Positions 5,600-8,945 of a stretch of DNA of 8,945 bases are shown here, in pieces. Under the pieces are notes generated by a model. It saw only the letters and a list, made by a program, of their open reading frames with translations, made no database searches and was not told the origin of the DNA. The position numbers were made by a program, and so were the translations under genes. Source of the DNA: VBCK01 sp035511515 (GTDB lineage: Bacteria > Pseudomonadota > Gammaproteobacteria > Burkholderiales > Burkholderiaceae_F); contig DATKFG010000001.1 of the NCBI GenBank assembly GCA_035511515.1, forward strand, positions 1-8,945, read 5' to 3'. Position 1 is the stretch's first letter, and every line of letters begins with the position of its first letter.

Positions 5600-7221
5600 A
5601 GGGACCGATCGGCCGCTTGCTTGGGCGTGGCCCCCGGCAGCAGTGACATTCTCAGCGCCAGGACGACCGAGCTCGCGATCTCGGCCTGCACCAGGAACAT
5701 GTCGTCTTCGGAATCTCGATCGTAGGTCTCCGACCAGATCTGGTAGCCGGTATCAGCCCGTACCAGCTGCGCCGTGATGCGCAGGTGGTTGCCCGCCTTG
5801 CGCACGCTGCCCTCCAGCACGTGCGCAACGCCCAGCACATGGGAAATGTCGGCAATCGTCGATGGCCTGCCCTTGAAGTAAAACGACGAGGTGCGTGCTG
5901 GCACGCGCAGATCGGGCACCCTCGAAAGCAGATCGAGGATTTCCTCGGCCACGCCGTCGGCGAAGTATTCCTGGTCCTTTTTCTCGCTCATGTCGAGGAA
6001 CGGCAGCACCGCGATCGATCGGTCGCTGACGCGGGCTGCGCCGGCGTCCAGTCGCGCTGGCGCCGTTGCCCCCGTCAGCGCCACCACGACGGCCGCCAGG
6101 ACGGCCAGCGCGGCGGCGGTCGCGATGCCGGCGCGGTTCCGCAGCATGAATTTTCCCGCCCGGTACAGCGGGCTATGCGGCCGCGCCTGCACCGGCCGGC
6201 TGCTCAGGTACCGCTGCAGATCGTCGGCCAGCGCTGAGGCCGAGTCGTACCGCTGATGCGGTGCCTTGGACAGCGCTCTGAGCACGATCGCATCCAGGTC
6301 CCCTCGCAAGCTTCGCGATACGCTGGACTTGATCCGGTACGGCCGGCTGCCGGCCAACAGCTCGTACAGCACCACCCCCAGCGAGTAGATGTCGCTTGCC
6401 GAATTGGGGCACTCGCCACGCAGCAGCTCCGGGCTCGCGTACGCCGGCGTCAGCGCCCGCCCGTACAGCTGCGTGAGCTGCGTGTGCCGCTCGTCTTGCG
6501 CGGACAGCAGCTTGGCCACCCCGAAGTCGAGCAGCCGCACCTGACCCGCCTGCGTGACCAGGATGTTCGAAGGCTTCAGGTCTCGATGGATCACATGGCG
6601 CCCGTGCGCATATTGGACCGCATCCAGCACCTGCAGGAACAGCCGCACGCGCTCCCGCAACCCCAGCCGATGCGCATCGCACCAGTCGGTCAGTGGCTCG
6701 CCCGGCACGTACTCCATCGCCAGATAAGGCAGGCCACCCGGGGTCACCCCGGCGTCATACAGACGCGCGATGTTGACGTGCTCCAGCCTCGCCAGGATTT
6801 CGCGCTCGCGCGCGAAGCGCCGCGCCAGGTCCGGCCGCAGGCGCGACAGCATCGGCAGCTTCAAGGCCACCTCGCGCCTGAAGGTGCCATCGGCGCGTTG
6901 CGCCAGCCACACCTCGGCCATGCCGCCGGCGCCCAGCGGGCGCACCAGCTGGTACGGGCCAACACGCTCGCCCGGCTTCACGCCGCTCGCCGCCATCGGC
7001 TGCTCGCCGGCGCCGGCGTCCGTCTTCGGCAGCGTGTCCAGACGGACCGGGCCGGAACCGGTGTTCTGCTGCGGCAGCAGCGCCTGCCTGAGCGCCGGTA
7101 TCAATTGTCGGTGCTCCGGGCCGAGCTGCTCCAGCCAGCGGCGCCTATCGGCCGTCTTCAGCGGCAGCGCGTCGTCCAGCAGCCGACTCATCTCCACGAT
7201 CTCGGTGACCGACAGCGCCAT
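5506..7221 (-). CDS. Ser/Thr protein kinase with TolB/FlgO-like domain, 3'-truncated
   Basis: A 571-aa Hanks-type membrane kinase. A G-rich ribosome-binding run (complement 7227-7232) precedes the ATG. N-terminal segment 1-85; kinase domain from about 90: glycine loop GAGGMAEV (97-104), K121 in VALK, catalytic HRDLKPSN (212-219), DFG (232-234), SPE (263-265), and the alpha-F region SDIYSLGVVLYELL (276-289). Then RPYRIKSSVSRSLRGDLDAIV runs straight into the last helices; relatives I recall have some 30-45 more residues between RPY and RGDLD, so part of the C-lobe seems missing. One membrane segment (about 364-387) is followed by a periplasmic TolB/FlgO-like domain (402-525). TPR repeats normally follow; here the frame reads antisense through wrbA for its last 30 residues and stops. 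All motifs for phosphotransfer are present, but activity is uncertain. Probably co-transcribed with the two small upstream genes. Confidence 0.85.
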   Translation of the reverse strand: MALSVTEIVEMSRLLDDALPLKTADRRRWLEQLGPEHRQLIPALRQALLPQQNTGSGPVRLDTLPKTDAGAGEQPMAASGVKPGERVGPYQLVRPLGAGGMAEVWLAQRADGTFRREVALKLPMLSRLRPDLARRFAREREILARLEHVNIARLYDAGVTPGGLPYLAMEYVPGEPLTDWCDAHRLGLRERVRLFLQVLDAVQYAHGRHVIHRDLKPSNILVTQAGQVRLLDFGVAKLLSAQDERHTQLTQLYGRALTPAYASPELLRGECPNSASDIYSLGVVLYELLAGSRPYRIKSSVSRSLRGDLDAIVLRALSKAPHQRYDSASALADDLQRYLSSRPVQARPHSPLYRAGKFMLRNRAGIATAAALAVLAAVVVALTGATAPARLDAGAARVSDRSIAVLPFLDMSEKKDQEYFADGVAEEILDLLSRVPDLRVPARTSSFYFKGRPSTIADISHVLGVAHVLEGSVRKAGNHLRITAQLVRADTGYQIWSETYDRDSEDDMFLVQAEIASSVVLALRMSLLPGATPKQAADRSLYFFENSLLAVSAISRPWKRAPSSSIALGWR

Positions 7222-7260
7222 CGTCGCCCCCCGGGTGCTTCGAACCTTCCTCGAGCGGAT

Positions 7261-7497
7261 TCAGCCGCCCGGCGATCGCTCAACGCCGATCAAACGTGCC
7301 TGCAAGGCGGCCTGTATTGGCCGGGGTAGCCTGCAAAAAAGCTCTTTCTGGCCGGTCCCTCCGACGATGGCCGTCAGCCTGGAGGCGTCAAGTCCGAGCC
7401 CAACCTGGCTGGCCGGTTGGCCGAAGGCGGCGTGCTGCGCGCGCTTGGTCTTGAACGGCTCAAGCGCTTCGTCGTTCAATCGAGGCGTCCAGTTCAT
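7261..7497 (-). CDS. Hypothetical 78-aa protein upstream of the kinase
   Basis: I recognise no family. It is kept because GGAG (complement 7504-7507) lies six bases before the ATG and it sits in line between two other leftward genes, with 39 bp to the kinase start and 50 bp from the small membrane protein's stop. The product MNWTPRLNDEALEPF... has one Cys (in ELFCRLPRP), no signal peptide and no membrane segment. Kinases of this architecture often have an ECF sigma factor gene upstream; this product shows no sigma-factor motifs. It may be a genuine small protein, a leader peptide or a chance frame. Confidence 0.5.
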   Translation of the reverse strand: MNWTPRLNDEALEPFKTKRAQHAAFGQPASQVGLGLDASRLTAIVGGTGQKELFCRLPRPIQAALQARLIGVERSPGG

Positions 7498-7547
7498 GGC
7501 TGACTCCGTATGAGGCCGGTAATGGTCCTGGTCGTGGTGGGAGGACC

Positions 7548-7757
7548 TCAGCGGCCCTGCCCCTGGACGTACGCGACGCGCAGGCGAGCTTGTGCCTCGG
7601 CATTGGCCGCGACGAACGCTCCCTCGGAGCGGGCCTGTTCGATCTGGACGATCTGGCGTTCGGATTCGACGTAGCAGGCGCCGGAGAAGATGGCCGGCAC
7701 CAGCAGGGCGATCACGAACAGCAGGTCGTCACGGTAACTGCGGTGGTTGTAGTTCAT
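7548..7757 (-). CDS. Small single-pass membrane protein
   Basis: A 69-aa product, first in the leftward set that includes the kinase. The frame is open upstream to 7964, but the ATG at 7757 has GAGG (complement 7764-7767) six bases before it and lies 30 bases after the predicted start of transcription. Residues 1-11 are charged (MNYNHRSYRDD), residues 12-29 are hydrophobic (LLFVIALLVPAIFSGACY) and the rest (30-69) is a polar, probably helical tail rich in Ala, Glu and Arg. C28 follows SGA and could be a poor lipobox, so a membrane anchor is more likely than a lipoprotein. No family is recognised. Its promoter carries an exact Crp-type site in class II position. Confidence 0.65.
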   Translation of the reverse strand: MNYNHRSYRDDLLFVIALLVPAIFSGACYVESERQIVQIEQARSEGAFVAANAEAQARLRVAYVQGQGR

Positions 7758-7793
7758 CTGGGACCTCGGCTTGGTGGGTTTGAACACGGAGCC

Positions 7794-7799
7794 AATGTA
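7794..7799 (-). promoter_or_regulatory. Leftward -10 hexamer, class II Crp-type promoter
   Basis: TACATT on the minus strand (complement 7794-7799, four of six matches). No recognisable -35 exists at the right distance. With the hexamer at -12 to -7 the start is 7787, and the Crp palindrome centre (7828.5) falls at -41.5, the canonical class II activator position. Absence of a -35 is expected for such promoters. The leader to the ATG at 7757 is about 30 bases. Confidence 0.5.
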
Positions 7800-7820
7800 C
7801 GAAGGCGCGCGCAATAGTTC

Positions 7821-7836
7821 TGTGAACCACTTCACA
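7821..7836. promoter_or_regulatory. Exact Crp-type binding site
   Basis: TGTGAACCACTTCACA: half-sites TGTGA (7821-7825) and TCACA (7832-7836) are perfect matches to the E. coli CRP consensus with the correct six-base spacer. Flanking ATTT on the right also fits the extended consensus. It lies between the small membrane protein gene and a gene for a Crp/Fnr-family regulator whose recognition helix keeps the CRP contact residues, so that protein is the likeliest ligand. Confidence 0.75.
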
Positions 7837-7862
7837 TTTGCTGCGGTTCTCCGGCACGTCCA

Positions 7863-7891
7863 TTGGGTGTCTGCCCGAATCCGGCGATAAT
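7863..7891 (+). promoter_or_regulatory. Promoter of the Crp/Fnr regulator gene
   Basis: -35 TTGGGT (7863-7868, three of six matches, TTG intact), a 17-base spacer and -10 GATAAT (7886-7891, five of six). The predicted start is 7898-7900, which puts the Crp palindrome centre at about -69.5 to -71.5, close to the class I position of -71.5. The leader is about 80 bases. Confidence 0.5.
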
Positions 7892-7896
7892 TCGGC

Positions 7897-7913
7897 GCCC
7901 GCAAAAGGCGGGC
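7897..7913 (+). promoter_or_regulatory. Hairpin at predicted 5' end of the regulator mRNA
   Basis: GCCCGC (7897-7902), loop AAAAG (7903-7907), GCGGGC (7908-7913): a perfect six-pair stem beginning at the predicted transcription start. A 5'-terminal stem can stabilise mRNA; no T tract follows, so attenuation is unlikely. Confidence 0.35.
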
Positions 7914-7978
7914 TGCCGTGCCTTGAATTGGGCGGCTGCGTACGCTTTGCTGCGCCGCATCCACGAACAGGCGGATTG

Positions 7979-8629
7979 ATGATCGACGTGCTGGCCGGTG
8001 TTCCCCTCTTTGCCGGCCTGAACCGTGCCGAGCTCGCGCCGCTGGCCGCGATGGCCGTCACGCGCAGCTATCCGCGCAATTTAATCGTCGTCAACGAGGG
8101 GGACCGTGCTGACACGTTGTATTTCGTCCTGTCCGGCCGCCTCAAGGTGTTCGTCGCCAGCGACGACGGCCGCGAGATCGTCCTGAGCACCCAGGGCCCG
8201 GGCACGTATTTCGGCGACATGATGCTGGACGACGGCGTGCGCTCGGCCTCGGTGATGACCCTGGAGCCTTGCCGGCTCGCAGCGCTTTCGCGGGGCGTCT
8301 TCCGCGACTTCCTCGCGCACCATCCCGACACGGCGCTGGCCCTGATCAAGAATCTGATCCACAGGACCCGGTCGATGAACGACCGGCTCCGGGATCTGGC
8401 AGTGCTCGACGTGTACGGCCGCGTGGCCAAGCTGCTGCTGTCGCTGGCCCGCCCGGTGGACGGACGCCTGATCATCGAGGAGCGGGTGACCCAGCAGGAA
8501 ATTGGCGAGCGCATCGGCGCCTCCCGCGAGATGGTCAGCCGCATCCTCAAGGATATGAAGGCTGGCGGCTATGTCCGGATGGAGGGCAGGCGCATCGTGA
8601 TACTGCGCAAGCCGCCGCGGACCCGGTAG
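7979..8629 (+). CDS. Crp/Fnr-family transcriptional regulator
   Basis: A 216-aa dimeric DNA-binding activator/repressor. The ATG at 7979 (preceded by a weak AGGCGGA and an adjacent in-frame TTG) gives a family-typical length; the frame is open to 7838 but that part covers the promoter. Residues about 8-120 are the cyclic-nucleotide-binding beta-barrel: VVNEGDRADTLYFVLSGRLKVF (37-58) and the phosphate-binding cassette FGDMMLDDGVRSASV (78-92), where R88-S89 match the E. coli CRP cAMP-phosphate ligands and D80 replaces the usual Glu. There is no N-terminal Fe-S cysteine cluster, so it is not FNR. A long dimer helix (about 115-145) leads to the helix-turn-helix VTQQEIGERIGASREMVSRI (170-189): R183, E184 and R188 align with CRP R180, E181 and R185, which read TGTGA. 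An exact TGTGA-N6-TCACA lies upstream, so autoregulation is likely. Ligand (cAMP, c-di-GMP or none) is unproven. Confidence 0.92.
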   Translation: MIDVLAGVPLFAGLNRAELAPLAAMAVTRSYPRNLIVVNEGDRADTLYFVLSGRLKVFVASDDGREIVLSTQGPGTYFGDMMLDDGVRSASVMTLEPCRLAALSRGVFRDFLAHHPDTALALIKNLIHRTRSMNDRLRDLAVLDVYGRVAKLLLSLARPVDGRLIIEERVTQQEIGERIGASREMVSRILKDMKAGGYVRMEGRRIVILRKPPRTR

Positions 8630-8637
8630 CTTCTGGC

Positions 8638-8670
8638 CGCGTGTCGGGAAACGCCCGCCGAACGCGTTTT
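8638..8670 (+). terminator. Putative Rho-independent terminator after the Crp/Fnr gene
   Basis: Outer stem CGCGT (8638-8642) with ACGCG (8662-8666) and inner stem CGGG (8645-8648) with CCCG (8654-8657), separated by a small internal loop and followed at once by TTTT (8667-8670). It starts eight bases after the stop codon. The short T run makes it a moderate candidate. Confidence 0.4.
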
Positions 8671-8751
8671 AAACAGTGAGGCGGCTGATAAGACGATCCG
8701 GCGGCCGGAAAGAAGGACGAGCCCACAAGTCGTTTAACTCTCGAGGTCAAC

Positions 8752-8945
8752 ATGAACACATCGAAACTGGCGCGCCCCATCTCATTCGCAGTTGCTGTCT
8801 TCGCAGCGAGCGCTTGCATGGGCGTGCACGCCGAATATCGCTGCACCAGCCAGGCATTGCCCGAAGAAAAGCGGGCCTGCGAACTGGTCAAGCAGGGGCC
8901 GGACGCACTGCGCATGTTCGTCGACCGCACCCGCTACATTTATGG
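8752..8945 (+). CDS. Exported small protein, 3' end outside the window
   Basis: The first 64 codons of a gene that runs off the right edge. GAGG (8743-8746) lies five bases before the ATG. The start MNTSKLARPISFAVAVFAA is a signal peptide, with probable cleavage after VHA (residue 27); C22 after ASA is a weak lipobox alternative. The mature part begins EYRCTSQALPEEKRACELVK and continues with GPDALRMFVDRTRYIY; two Cys (C31, C43) twelve residues apart could form a disulfide in the periplasm. I recognise no family. The 122-bp gap from the Crp/Fnr gene holds a probable terminator, so it likely has its own promoter, but no convincing one was found. Confidence 0.75.
   Translation, partial: MNTSKLARPISFAVAVFAASACMGVHAEYRCTSQALPEEKRACELVKQGPDALRMFVDRTRYIY

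Noticed and set aside
5600..5650. Terminator after wrbA
   Set aside because: CCGATCGG and GGGCGTGGCCCCC can pair only weakly and no T run follows.
6256..7329. A 357-codon rightward frame opposite the kinase
   Set aside because: Antisense to all kinase motifs; its composition (Arg, Gln, His) is that of a shadow frame.
7838..7978. Longer Crp/Fnr protein starting at 7838
   Set aside because: It would begin upstream of the predicted promoter -10, right beside the Crp palindrome, and adds 47 residues with no family similarity.
8670..8691. Sigma-28-like TAAA...GCTGATAA before the last gene
   Set aside because: The spacing between the two elements is 10 bases instead of about 15, so the resemblance is probably chance.

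Overview
This is a GC-rich stretch of a bacterial chromosome, probably proteobacterial. The evidence is Sec and lipoprotein signals of Gram-negative type, E. coli-like sigma-70 hexamers, a Crp-type regulator next to an exact TGTGA-N6-TCACA palindrome, and a palindromic intergenic repeat at the left edge of a kind I recall from Xanthomonadales/Lysobacterales-like Gammaproteobacteria. The lineage is inferred, not proven. I saw no tRNA, rRNA, CRISPR array or transposase.

Left third (1-3344): after a short palindromic repeat region come two divergent genes for exported proteins. Leftward is a probable lipoprotein with exactly seven FG-GAP/VCBS-type repeats, so a predicted seven-bladed beta-propeller. 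Rightward is a secreted phosphoesterase of the phospholipase C / acid phosphatase family. Their shared 206-bp intergenic region carries two palindromes with the same loop core and a third hairpin that touches the phosphoesterase Shine-Dalgarno sequence.

Middle (3403-5599): a redox-flavoured cluster. A MarR regulator with an N-terminal Cys-x-Cys is divergent from wrbA, an NAD(P)H:quinone oxidoreductase. Downstream of marR, in the same direction, lies a protein with an N-terminal YHS metal-binding domain and an unrecognised C-terminal region. The marR/wrbA intergenic region has divergent TTGACA promoters with an inverted repeat between them, which suggests that MarR controls both itself and wrbA.

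Right part (5506-8945): a leftward set of a 69-aa small membrane protein, a 78-aa hypothetical protein and a Ser/Thr protein kinase with a TolB/FlgO-like sensor-type domain. The kinase ends abnormally: it runs into wrbA in antisense, has no TPR tail, and seems to lack part of its C-lobe. Divergent from this set is a Crp/Fnr-family regulator. Between them is the exact Crp-type palindrome. It is centred 41.5 bp upstream of the start site predicted from a leftward -10 hexamer (class II geometry), and about 70 bp upstream of the predicted rightward start (near class I). The regulator's recognition helix keeps the Arg-Glu...Arg set that E. coli CRP uses to read TGTGA. The most coherent hypothesis from this window is therefore a local circuit in which one site serves both autoregulation and the membrane-protein/kinase operon. 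A partial gene for a small exported protein runs off the right edge.
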